Shown here: positions 29,604-40,424 of the stretch, one piece after another
How the letters are laid out: each line of letters begins with the position of its first letter
How positions within the stretch are numbered: position 1 is the first letter of the stretch
Source: Deinandra increscens subsp. villosa
Lineage: Eukaryota; Streptophyta; Magnoliopsida; Asterales; Asteraceae
NCBI GenBank assembly: GCA_039602395.1
Contig: JBCNJP010000006.1
Span: forward strand, 14,930,952 to 14,994,951
Length of the DNA: 64,000 bases
Reading direction: 5' to 3'
Program-made: the position numbers and the translations under genes
The notes under the pieces: model-generated
What the model was told of the DNA's origin: nothing
The model's input: only the letters and a program-made list of their open reading frames with translations
Databases searched by the model: none

Positions 29604-32134
29604 GTTCCCATGCGAAGATATCCACATTGTCAATTAACAATTGAAACAACTTCTTCCTTGTTTCCCCTTGTAATTGTGATCCAATTTCGATTGTTTGATC
29701 TGGAAACTTCTTATTTATGATCCATTTATCTTTCTCTATAGTATCACTCTTTATATTCTTCCAACCTTCTTCTGATGTCAAGGGTTTTTCAACCAAGGCT
29801 ACTTGTGGATCTGCATCTGTTTTGACAGTTGCGATTCCTCTTGGTGTTGGGAATCGAACGAGCCCATGTGCTGTTGAAACTATAGCGCCCAGAACTTTAA
29901 GCCCAGGGCGACCAATGATGACATTGTGAGGAGAAGGAGTTGCAACCACAATAAAAGTCATCATCTCTTCTCAGAATAGTTTATCATCACCAAAGATCAC
30001 TGGGAGAGTTATTTCTCCCATGGGATGTACCACCTCTCCCGAGAAACCAATGAGGGTTGAATTATGAGGCTTCAGCCTTTGTTGCACATCCAATCCCATT
30101 TTTCGGAAGCAAGACTCATACATAATCTCCGATGCACTTCCAGTATCGAGATAGGTCCGCTTCACTAAAAACCCAGCAATACCGATAGTCACAATTACTG
30201 GATCTTCTCTAGATTCTTTACCAATCAACGGTGGAAATGTAATCTCTTGGCTTTTCCACTTTTCTTCTTCAAACTTTGTTTTAACATTACGATGCCAAGT
30301 GTTCGACCCTCTTCGTATCATTGCGATCACAGCTTGTTTAGCAGCTGGAGGACGTCCCTCCTTAATATTCTTAACCAGATGCGATAATTTTCCGGACTTA
30401 ATGGCTTTTTCAATCTCGCCTCGCAAGTGTCTACAATTGTCTGTATCATGACCACGATCCTTATGATAATCACAATATTTACCCATGTCACTTCCTAAAG
30501 GATTGTAAGTCCTTTGAGGTTTTGAAAATTGAACGTTCTCCGTCGCTAGGATTTCACTTGGAATTTTTGTAAGCGACGAGAAATCATTAGATCTGGGCTC
30601 CCAGGCCTTCTTGTATCCTCCATAATTACCCTCTCCCCTACGGTCATAGGGTTGAGATCTAAATTTTTTCCAGGATTGATTTCTTATTGGTCCAGTGGCG
30701 ACACTTGCATTTGCATTCCGGTAATTACCGCTCTTCTGAGACGGTTTTTGGGTGTTGATACCCTGGATGTTTCCGGAAGCGCTCCTCCCTTTTACATAGG
30801 TCCTAACGCGATCCATGAGCACCTCCATTGTTTGAGGCAGATCCTCATGCAATTTTTCCACCAAGTGTGTATGCCGAACACCATGGCAAAAGCCAGATAT
30901 ACGCAATTGATCCTGCGCCCCAGATATTTTCATAGTTTCATTGTTGAAGCGCATAACGAAGCTTTCAAGGCTTTCATCATTCCTTCTACGGATATTATGC
31001 ACTTCCGTTACCTCCTTTGTGCACTTCCGTTGTTAGCTAAATTGCCTTAGGAATTTCGTCCTTAGGTCTTCAAAGCCACTTATCTGTGCATTTGGTAGTG
31101 CATCAAACCATACTCTTGCAGGTCCAGTAAAGCTCTGTACCAGCATGTGGCACCATGTTTCTTCTAACCATCGTTCAAGCCTCCCAGCAGTAATAAAGTC
31201 AAATATATGATCATCTGGATCTGTTAGCCCACCATTTGCGATCCAATTTTGAAATTTAGAGTGCTCTTGCATTGAAGCAGGAAAGTAAGGGACAAATACA
31301 TCCTTTGCGCCTGATATCACAAAATCCATAGGTCAGAATAAGATCAATGCCTTTTTCAAAGATTAAGGTCTTAATGTTACAATTCAATCATAGCAATTAT
31401 AGCTTATTTAGAATTGATCATATCTGCCTCTTATATGAGGTCTTTCAGGGCGACACTTCCAACACAAGTGTAATTGGTTCGGAAGTGTCATACAGTATTA
31501 ACTTCGCAAGAGATCTTATTGTAATCACTTCCGACGCGCGTACGTCTTACTCGGAAGTCTTCACTTGTTATCATAATCACTTCCGACGCGCGTACGTCTT
31601 ACTCGGAAGTCTTTACTTGCTATCATAATCACTTCCAACGCGCGTACGTCTTACTCGGTCAATTGTTTTCAAAAACTAAATTCGCTATTCATTCAAAGCG
31701 TTAAAATCGATACCTGATGATTTTGACTGTTTGATAATTGTACGATCTTCATTTAGAAGATCATCTAGATCCTTCAATTCGATAGTTTTTGCAGCACCCT
31801 TTTCTGGAGTAAATTTCAGAGTGGCGCGAACTTCCTGCAACCATTGTTCACGCTTTTCCTTGTCCTTTAACTGCTTCAGAATCTGCAAATTTCTCATAAG
31901 GAAATCTCGATCAAAGCTTTGCAAAATCTCTACAACTTTATTCGGATCCACATTATCGTCCTCATCATCATGATCCGAATATGGATTATCGTTAGAATGA
32001 TTCGGTAATTGAAACACCGAAACTTTTTCACTAGGTTTTCCAGCTGATCCTTTCGAACTATGAATGTTCTTCGGTGTTCCTTCTAGATCAAAAATGGACT
32101 TCTTCTTCACTTACTCATCCGATTGCTTCTCCAT
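29604..32134 (-). pseudogene. G gag-protease and start of pol
   Basis: The ATG at 32134 is followed after seven codons by TAA. The frame then continues as an acidic, Lys-rich N-terminus to 31685. After a 355-bp non-coding stretch with hairpin repeats, the gag core follows from 31329 (GPARVWFDALP, FEDLRTKF). A frameshift lies near 31035. The finger is CDYHKDRGHDTDNC, a CX2HX4HX4C form as in A and B. The protease motif is YLDTGSASEIMY, a standard DTG. A TGA at 29971-29973 interrupts the frame before IGRPGL and the RT-start NVDIFAW. The 355-bp stretch could be an intron, since a CAG lies at the gag-core side, but that is a guess. Confidence 0.75.
31452..31678. repeat. 52-bp tandem repeats and hairpins in G
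   Basis: Three 52-bp units begin at 31523, 31575 and 31627. The first two each hold a perfect 8-bp inverted repeat, ACTTCCGA with TCGGAAGT. Upstream, GACACTTCC (31452-31460) pairs with GGAAGTGTC (31481-31489). The array lies between two gag reading frames. The third unit has lost its right arm. Confidence 0.85.
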
Positions 32135-32170
32135 TTTTCACCAATTCCTGAGAATTCGGATGACGCCAAT

Positions 32171-32512
32171 TGATGAACCACAAAATCTCACTGCACGTAA
32201 ATGAGAGATTACGATTCAACTAGGAACAAGCTAATCTAAGAAGAATAATCGATGAATCAATGGATTTGTTAATATCTCAAGTATTCGGGTACAAACAAGG
32301 AAAACACACAGTAAATGCGTGGTTTTCCAGAATCAGAAGTTTCATTGCAAGTAAATGAAAGAACTATTTATAGAGCCTCCGAAGTCACATCTTCGTAAGT
32401 TGGTCGGATGCACTTGCGTCTTGTTCATCTGCAACTGCATCACTTCCAACTCGTTCTCTGTGCGACACTTGCTCTCGAGGTCTTCCCCATCGGAAATGTA
32501 GATGTTGGGTCA
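32171..32512 (-). repeat. LTR of element G (5' LTR), borders inferred
   Basis: On the minus strand it runs TGACCCAACATC to GTGGTTCATCA (342 bp). The sequence just inside reads TTGGCGTCATCC and could be the primer site. With no second copy in the window the borders rest on TG/CA ends and position. It carries ACTTCC and TCCGAAGT words. Confidence 0.55.
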
Positions 32513-33185
32513 TTTGTATGCCTAGTCTTGACCAATCCTCATCAAGTCTTAACTTTCATCTAATTTTTTTAATGGACCCACCGTTAACTTTTTTTTTTAC
32601 ACCGTTAAGTGTATGCTGACGTGGTATGTTGACGTGTAATACTTCTTTTATTTTTTTAATTCTTTAATCCATGTCATATTACAAATCACCTTTTATATAT
32701 AATTTTCAATTAAAAAAATCGATGAGCAGTCCGTTGCTTCAGGCCCCTGCTTCACCATTCAGTCCTTAACCCAGTTCATCGAGATCTGATTTTCACCCAG
32801 TATCCATCACTGGCGACCCGATCCTTGAGCCAACCCGCATAGTCCTGCAAGTAGTAATCCGGGTGAACCCGGTTCAACACGGGTCGACCAGATCCTTTAT
32901 CAGTGACGGCGTAAGCAAAAATGATTAACCCGATTAGTACGGCGATATGACGAACATAGCTAAGAGGTAAAGGTACATGAGGAACGTGTTCCGGTAGCAC
33001 GCCCCGGCGATTCCGACGAGTGAGACGACCATGATGGAAACGCTGATGACGGTAAGAGGCCATTGGAGGAAGCTCATGCAGTCGAAGTTGTTGGCGCGTG
33101 TGCTGAGCCATATGCTGCCGGCGAGAATGGGAACGGAGAGGAGGAACGCGAGAAAGTTTAATAAGCCCATCAAATGGTTGCTTAT

Positions 33186-33839
33186 TGTTGGAACTTTTAA
33201 TAAGTGTGACTGACGCCATCAAATCTATTCTCGAATAATTCGGTTGAAGAATCCATTGTGATTTGATTCAGAGACGCGGGTTGTGATGCTCGAGGCTTGC
33301 AGTTTGGACCGAAGACGTTTTCTGGAAAAGTCAACCGTTCGGGTCAACGGTCAACGTAAAAGTCAACGGAAGATCGGTTCGAGCGAGTCAAGCTTCATAT
33401 TAATTAAATCATCTTTGATTTAATTAATAATAATTATGTCATTTGTTTATTTGTATTTGCTCATTTGTATGTGTGTTAGCTAGTTAGTGGGCTAGTGAGC
33501 ACATGGGCTCTCTATAAATAGGAAGGGATAGCTTCATTGAATAGATGATGAACAAGATGAATAAGATGAATAATGAAAGAATAATGAGTGATTTGAGCTA
33601 TCATTTCTAGAGAGAGAGTCACACATTGGGTTTGAGCTCAACCCAATGTGACCGTGGATTTCCTATGACGAGTTTGTAATCATTCGGTTCGTTGTAATCA
33701 TTCAGTAATAATCAATGAATCGTTTGATTTTATCATTTTCTTGTTATTCATTATCCTTGACTCTCATCAACCCGTCTCCTTCATCTCACCTTTGTTCTTG
33801 CTCAAGATCGGGATTCTTGACGTGAAATCGGTCCTGACA
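33186..33839 (+). repeat. 5' LTR of element J
   Basis: This 654-bp repeat starts TGTTGGAAC and ends GTCCTGACA. It holds a TATA box (CTATAAATAGG, about 33512) and four GTCAAC words near 33340-33370. It pairs with 36285-36936. Confidence 0.95.
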
Positions 33840-33841
33840 AA

Positions 33842-33853
33842 TGGTATCAGAGC
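33842..33853 (+). other. Primer-binding site of J (tRNA-iMet)
   Basis: TGGTATCAGAGC, two bases after the 5' LTR, is the standard initiator tRNA-Met primer site of plant LTR elements. Confidence 0.93.
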
Positions 33854-34344
33854 GGGTACCGATCAGATTCATCTCATCGTGAATCTGGTCACTCGAATCT
33901 GTGATTTTGAGCTTGAATGAGGTGCTGATTGGTATACCCACTTTGGAGACTTTTTCTATTTTTTCTTATTTTTTGGAGCTGATTGATGATTTCTGGATGA
34001 ATCTGATGATAGATTCTTGTTATTGGGTTCATTTAGATATGATTTCATGCTCCATATGTTCAAATCAGTGAAGAAATACGAGATCTGAGCTGAAAAAATA
34101 AAGCAGTTAGAGTTTTCCCGTTTTTGGGGTTTTGAAGATTTTTTGAGCTTTGATTCTGAGTTTTTGGTGCTAAAATCAGTGTTTTTGGATGAAATAAAGT
34201 ATGAATCTTGAAGGAAAACGCATTCCGGATCCATTGGGAGCATCGGTTTTGTCTGAAACACAACGGTTTGGGCAGATCTGGAAAAACACACAGTAGTGTG
34301 TGTTTCACGGTGTTCTTGCTGTTCTTCATTTTTTATGAAGATTG

Positions 34345-34548
34345 CCTTGGCGATCTCGACTGTCTATGAACTTTTTCTTAGCGATTTCGAGTTAGTCCTT
34401 TGCGATCTCAAATAAGCCTTGGCGGTTTCGTTTTTGCCCTTGGCGATCTCGAGCCTAACCATGGCGATCTGGTGAATATTCTTGGCAAACTGTGCTTGGC
34501 GACCTCGTATAGCCCTTGGCGACCTCGAATGTCCTTGGCGATCTCGAC
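34345..34548 (+). repeat. Diverged 15-base word array in the leader of J
   Basis: About ten copies of a word near CCTTGGCGATCTCGA start at roughly 34345, 34376, 34398, 34418, 34439, 34460, 34481, 34494, 34514 and 34533. Most are spaced about 20 bases apart. The array lies about 0.5 kb after the primer site. It has no coding sense and is not found in the J LTR. Confidence 0.8.
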
Positions 34549-36284
34549 CGAAGTTGACATCTGGGTTTTTGTTGAGATGTTTTTGTTCGTTCAGGATTGT
34601 AGGGTACGAGATTACGAGTTCAAAGACATAAAAACCGCGAACTTTCATCCAGTTTTCACCAAGATACGGTTCATTCACGTTTTTTCGGCAGATATGCGTT
34701 TTTCAGGCGAGAGTTCCAATCAGATTAGGGTTTCTGGGTAGAAGACGACTTTGGGGGGCACATGGTGACGTGGCAGCCATCTATTGGCTTTAGGAGAATG
34801 ATTCTCTTTCCTCCTTTGTCGCATGCTCATAATTCCCTCTTACAAAAAAATTTGCTGTTGAATTGTGATTGGATGTTGGAAATGGCAAGTGGGCCCACCC
34901 CCTTTTCTTCCGTTGAAATAGAATAAAAGGAGAGAGGATGTCTCTTTCGTTGTTGAGCCTTGATTGGCTGAAAGGAAAGCGCTGGGTCCCACCACAATAA
35001 AAGATCCGTTGAAATACATTTTGCTGGCTGCCCATGATTGGCACATCCCCCCTTCACACGGATCAAGCATCATCAGCCCTTGGATCCACAAATCTCAGCC
35101 GTTGATGAATATATCATGGTGAAATCTGATTGGCTAACTTTAAACTACACGGATTCTGGTTTTGTTAAGCTGAATTCTAATTGGTTGGCTTAATTAGACA
35201 TGGATTATGGAGTTTTAGTGGGGATTTAATTTCCACTAATAAATTTTTCAGCTTTTTCGTTAAATGCGGGGTTTTTCTCATCAGTCTTTTACGAGACTAA
35301 CGAGATAACTCCGAAACGAAATTTTGAAAATATTTTAGTAGTCATGGATTTATTCCGCTATATTTCGACAGGGTTTCTAGTTTTTGTTGACGTCAAGGCC
35401 ACGTTAGCTAACGACCACTGACGGACTGGTTTCGCTTCTCGGTTAAGTTTGTGACTATTTCGTTATGTCTCACTTCAAGTTGTTTAGTTGATGCAGCGCT
35501 GATGTCATCTAACCGAATTAACTGGAATCTCAGTTAAATATTGGAATATTCCGTTAAATCTCCAACGGAAGGCCGTTACTTGAATAAAATTGACGGTTTT
35601 CTCAGATTCATTCCAAATTGCACCGTATGACTCAGAATTCTTCACGGAATATTTTTCCGAGCTCGATTTTCTTCGCCCAAAATTACGAAGACTCCGATTA
35701 TGAATAAATTTTGCGTTTACGCTCGGGATCTCAGTTTTTCACCGATTTAACATTATCTTTCGCATCCAACCCAGTCACGCGGAACAAGTTCAGTATTTAT
35801 GGATCATTCACAACTGTTAGCACCCGGCTTCCGGTTTTTCGCAAGATTGTCCGATTTCAGGATTTTTGTACCGTTTTCTCTTCGGAACTGAGCGGAACGG
35901 TTCCACTCTCTGCATCTGATTTTCCGTTTCCGCATCGGATGTTTTCAGAGGGATTTAGAGAAAAGGGGGAACTTCTATGGATTTGGATTATCGGGTCGAT
36001 TATCTGAAGTTGGAGCATTTTCAGTGATTGATTGGTTTATCTGATTCGATTTGTTGCGATTTCTTTTCCAATGTTCAGCATTCTTAGTATTGTACCCGAC
36101 CGTGTGAACCGAGTGAACTGCAGCACTTGGATCTCAACTGGAGCAACAAGAATAGAAAAAGCTTATTCAAAGGGGGAACCTTCACAACAGAAAGATTCCG
36201 GTTTATCAGTTATTCTTCGAAGATGCACGACAGAGCGGTTCTTCACCAGTATGACAGATTTGACAGCGTCAGTCAAGGGGGAAT

Positions 36285-36936
36285 TGTTGGAACTTTTAAT
36301 AAGTGTGACTGACGCCATCAAATCTATTCTCGAATAATTCGGTTGAAGAATCCATTGTGATTTGATTCAGAGACGCGGGTTGTGATGCTCGAGGCTTGCA
36401 GTTTGGACCGAAGACGTTTTCTGGAAAAGTCAACCGTTCGGGTCAACGGTCAACGTAAAAGTCAACGGAAGATCGGTTCAAGCGAGTCAAGCTTCATATT
36501 AATTAAATCATCTTTGATTTAATTAATAATAATTATGTCATTTGTTTATTTGTATTTGCTCATTTGTATGTGTGTTAGCTAGTTAGTGGGCTAGTGAGCA
36601 CATGGGCTCTATAAATAGGAAGGGATAGCTTCATTGAATAGATGATGAACAAGATGAATAAGATGAATAATGAAAGAATAATGAGTGATTTGAGCTATCA
36701 TTTCTAGAGAGAGAGTCACACATTGGGTTTGAGCTCAACCCAATGTGACCGTGGATTTCCTATGACGAGTTTGTAATCATTCGGTTCGTTGTAATCATTC
36801 AGTAATAATCAATGAATCGTTTGATTTTATCATTTTCTTGTTATTCATTATCCTTGACTCTCATCAACCCGTCTCCTTCATCTCACCTTTGTTCTTGCTC
36901 AAGATCGGGATTCTTGACGTGAAATCGGTCCTGACA
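36285..36936 (+). repeat. 3' LTR of element J
   Basis: This 652-bp copy of the 5' LTR is preceded by the polypurine tract and followed by the TSD CTTAT. Confidence 0.95.
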
Positions 36937-36950
36937 CTTATCCTCATGAT

Positions 36951-37005
36951 TCTCTCTCTAGAAATAGTTGTTTTCTCTCTCTAGAAATAGTTGTTTTCTC
37001 TCTCT
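36951..37005 (-). repeat. 23-bp tandem repeat upstream of the tetraspanin ATG
   Basis: The unit TCTCTCTCTAGAAATAGTTG plus TTT occurs twice (36951-36973 and 36974-36996), then in part. On the minus strand it is a GA-rich leader just upstream of the tetraspanin start, probably part of its 5' UTR. Confidence 0.65.
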
Positions 37006-37418
37006 AGGTTGATGCTTAAATGTGAGTCTGCAATTGCAGGTGTGAATATTATATATCATCAAATGGACGGAGCTTTTATATTAAGATGAGAATCTCTCTA
37101 GGTTGATGCTTTAAAATCTGAGTATGCATTTGTAGGAAAATCAGATCTCGATGAACTAGGTGAAGGGTGAAGGAGGGGCCTGAAGCAGCGAGTTAGGGAT
37201 TTGAAGACGTTCTTTTCATTTAGGGATTGTTCATCGATTTTTTAATTGAAAATTTGAATAAAAAATGATTTGTAATATGACATAGATTAAAGAACTAAAA
37301 AAATAAAAGAAGTATTACACGTCAGCGTGCCACGTCAAAATATACTTAACGGTGTTAAATAAATTAACGGCGGGTCCATTAGAAAAAAATGAATGAAAGT
37401 TAGGACTGGTGAAGAGGA

Positions 37419-38459
37419 TTTTTAAATGTGTGATTATTACTGACCAATAGGTAAAAATTTGACCGTTAAAAAAAAAAAGGTAAAAGTTTCGATTATATAA
37501 ATCCAATTTTCCATAATTCCGTCCCAAGTGTTCTATTAAATTTTTAAATTATATTTCAAATTTCAAACTAATTCAAACATATTATGTTAGTTATTCCAAC
37601 ATAATGACGTCGAATCATATTATTAAATTTGTAACAAATTTGGAAACTTTCAGTGTTGTTAACCATAATATTTGCTAAAATAGGCAAGTATGATTTTTAA
37701 TTTAATATTAATACCGAAATCAATCATCATTATGCTTACGGCTTACCAAAATCAATCAATGCTACTAATGTCATTTTCAAATTAGTTATTCAAATACGAT
37801 TATCCAGAAATAATAAAGTGGCGAGTTTCATTCTTAACGGTGTTTTTGGGTGAGCCAAGCCTGAAGTGTCAAAATCAGTATGAACGGTTGCAATCCCATT
37901 TCAGAAAGGCTCACTCGAATATTGGAGATTTAAAAAGTAGTTCCAAACACCGTTAAAAAAAATAAATTAATTATATTTTTGTTTGCCTACATGTGTATGA
38001 GTAATCACATCTCATTCTATATTATACACCATATCCCCATATTTTAGGAAAAAACAATAAAGACCACTAAAGATACATTCCATCCTCATATATCCGGAAG
38101 AAATCAAACTATCCCTCATTTAATATTTACTATTATTCACCCCATATCTATTAGTTTATGTTATTTTATAATGCTCGTTATTCATAATTCAATTTATTAC
38201 AACGTTTACGGAAGATGTTTACGGAAGATAGACCAATTTTATTATTAATTTTTTTAAATACCCAAATCATGGTTTAAAACTCAAAATATACTTTACAAAC
38301 CCCACGGCTATAAATATACCTTGAATTAAAACTTTTAGTAAAAAATTTAGCATGACCTATTTGTAAGTTCGAGTATCCTTACGAAGGTCAACCTGTTTAT
38401 CAACATATAACAAATTTCAAACACACATGATTGAAACTAACCATGTGACTACAACATCA
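37419..38459. other. AT-rich stretch without recognisable genes
   Basis: Between K and the F LTR I see only AT-rich, gene-poor DNA. No RNA gene, repeat array or coding frame is convincing. Confidence 0.5.
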
Positions 38460-39601
38460 TGTTGGGTTTTACAGTGGATATCCGGGTTACCGATTTTATT
38501 TTTTTTTGATTAAAACCGATTTAATATTCAAATTAATGCTAGATTAATTTAGCAGCGGAAACAATTTAAATAAATACGCGGAAACAACTGTAACATGATC
38601 AATCACCGTACACGACAAACACAGAAAATTATTTATTTAAAATAAATAAATAAATCAAATTAAATATCTAAACGAGTTAGATATACCTTGACGGGATCCG
38701 AGCAACCGCTCGAGACACCCGGATTCAACGAGCTCGCGCTAGGACGAACTGAGACTTCTGACTCGAACCTGCGAGACAGATCATCGACAGCAACGGCCGC
38801 CATAGGTGGCGGTGGCGGTAGTGGTGGCGGCGGTGGTAGGGTTACCACGGGCGACGGTGAAAAATCTTATTCCACCGGAATTGCAACGGGAACAGTCCCC
38901 ACTAAAATCTCATCACGGCGACTGGCAGTGACGCGGTGGTGGTGGCCGACGGGTAAAGTGGCGCGGGCTACGACGAGGGGATCGGGCGTGGTGGCCTCGG
39001 CTGCGCCGGCAGCGCAAGGACCACCGGCCAGCGGTCGTGTGGTGGTGCGACGGAGGAGGCGACGACGGCAGCTTGGGCCGCGGCTGCGGCTTCGGTTCGG
39101 GCGGTTGCGGCTTCCTTATCGAGTCGTGAGCAAATACTGGCTAAATGGGGATCCATCAGAACAGCGAGGGACCACGGTGGTGGCGGCGGCTAAGGGGGCG
39201 CCGGTCTAGGGGTCGACGCAGGGAGGGAGAGAGAGAGAGAGTTGTGATTAGGGTTTTGTGACTTGTGTTGCAATTAACCTCTCTCCCCCTTATTTAATAA
39301 AAAATCACGGACCGGGGCACTGATGGACTGGGCCCGGTCGCGATTTCTACTAATCCACCATACTGATCCGTCTGTTAAATCCAGTAACAACCGATCAGTC
39401 CGTTTATTTATTTTACGAGTAGTTTTACCGAAATAGTTTTGTCGTTTTAATTAAATAAATAATCAAGTATTCATTTAATTAACCACTTAGTTCGTTTTAA
39501 TACTAATTAACAATTAATTAAATTTTATAGTCGGGTGTAACTCTTACGGGTCAATATCGGCCGGGTTCGTTAATTCGTCGGGTCAGGACACCCTGTTTCC
39601 A
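38460..39601 (-). repeat. 3' LTR of element F with a GC-rich leader segment
   Basis: On the minus strand the purine tract CCAAGTGGGAGACTAT precedes TGGAAACAGGG. The LTR then runs to AAAACCCAACA (1142 bp). A TATTAAATAAGG box at about 39290 is followed by a CT repeat. The next 0.5 kb is very GC-rich, with a proline-rich frame of 62 codons (38660-38848) and another of 62 codons (38968-39156). These may be leader ORFs of the element transcript. There is no second copy in view, so the borders are inferred. Confidence 0.6.
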
Positions 39602-40424
39602 ATAGTCTCCCACTTGGACTGAACGCGACAGTTTACCGAGCGCAGTCAGAGGCACTCTAGCTATGCATGGCTACACCAACTAATATTGACACTTTAAGTC
39701 ATCAGCCAAAGTATATCTGATTAACAATCAAGCAGACTCATGACTTGTGCATTCATTGTCATATGTTCCCTTCTGTATAAGACATTGATGAATCATGAGA
39801 CATGGACTCTCATTTATGATTTGTCGATTTTTATTCTCGATACAATTCGAAGTGATCCAACAAACACACAGTAAGTTTGGGTGAGGCCTCACACTTATCA
39901 CTTGGAACCAATGAGGGTGCCTTTATGTCTAACCGTTGCCGAAGCAAGAGTACAGAATCCCTTGTTGAGGCATACAGCTCCCACTAAACCTCAGAGCCAT
40001 TCCCAAAAGTAACCGTTATGGTTGGCAGTTACGCGACAACGTTAGGCTACAATTAAAGAATGTTCTTTAGTAGAAGGGAGTTCGAATATGCGTCTATGGT
40101 CTAAGGATACATTAGAGCATGCATTAATCAAGCAAGAAAGACTTCCATGTTTGCATTGCATGATGTGAGTTACGTCCAACATCATTCACCAATGAGGTCC
40201 GTGAGTTTGAACGTTAAACGGCTTTAAGGTTCAAGCAGTCACAATAGTCTTACTTTAGTATAGCTCCCACTAACTAATCGACTACGGACATTTAGGACAA
40301 GAACTTATTGTCCAAGGATTAAACGTATAAATATTGAACACAGTTATGTAATTCATTATTGCATAAACAGATGGAATAAGAATAAGATAGATAACTGCTG
40401 GTGTTCATACATCGAAATACTGAA
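39602..40424 (-). other. 3' non-coding region of F
   Basis: This 0.8 kb between the RNase H stop and the LTR has no credible gene. It ends with the polypurine tract at the LTR, as expected for a Copia 3' untranslated region. Confidence 0.6.

Larger units (their letters stand above)
29604..32512 (-). mobile_element. Element G: Tat-like element with a short LTR, truncated
   Basis: A 342-bp LTR, a candidate primer site, gag and protease lie on the minus strand. Pol is lost where the D LTR begins, just after the RT-start motif VDIFAWE. The most economical reading is that D inserted into G, but the far side of D is not in view. The word ACTTCCG or its complement recurs about ten times across the element. 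Confidence 0.7.
33186..36936 (+). mobile_element. Element J: young non-autonomous LTR retrotransposon
   Basis: LTRs 33186-33839 and 36285-36936 differ by one substitution and one 2-bp indel. CTTAT flanks both sides (33181-33185 and 36937-36941). A tRNA-iMet primer site and a polypurine tract (CAAGGGGGAAT, 36274-36284) are present. The 2445-bp interior has no retroelement protein. The longest frames are about 110 codons and look accidental. It must use enzymes from another element, as LARD-type elements do. Confidence 0.95.
32776..36947 (-). pseudogene. Tetraspanin N-terminal fragment, split by element J
   Basis: On the minus strand the ATG lies at 36947-36945 (MRIS). After J the frame continues with MGLLNFLAFLLSVPIL (TM1), then WLSTRANNFDC and FLQWPL. 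TM2 is TVISVSIMVVSLVGIAGACY and TM3 is LMYLYLLAMFV. A one-base frameshift near 32945 intervenes before IGLIIFAYAVTDKGSGRP and DYYLQDYAGWLKDRV. This matches the first exon of plant TET8-type tetraspanins, four-pass membrane proteins. The fragment ends at YWVKIRSR-stop, where the inverted repeat begins, so the large loop and TM4 are missing. J lies after codon 3 with CTTAT duplicated. It cannot encode a working protein. Confidence 0.8.
32540..37418. mobile_element. Element K: inverted-repeat segment with a captured tetraspanin exon
   Basis: The left arm (about 32540-32795) and right arm (about 37136-37418) are inverted copies. Long stretches are identical, including a 22-bp block at the inner edge and the AAAAAAATAAAAGAAGTATT region. 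Between them lie a tetraspanin coding fragment with its 5' leader, and the later insertion J. Long inverted repeats around a truncated host exon fit a Pack-MULE-like or other gene-capturing DNA transposon. No transposase is seen. Outer ends and target duplication could not be fixed. An inverted duplication at the locus is the alternative. Confidence 0.55.

Noticed and set aside
31523..31678. 52-bp repeats as a CRISPR array
   Set aside because: There are no distinct spacers, only three units in direct tandem, and the context is a plant retrotransposon.
38688..39209. A 173-codon GC-rich plus-strand frame (Gly/Arg/Val-rich) as a host gene
   Set aside because: It lies antisense inside the inferred F LTR, is low-complexity, and has no recognisable domain. 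GC-rich sequence gives long open frames by chance.
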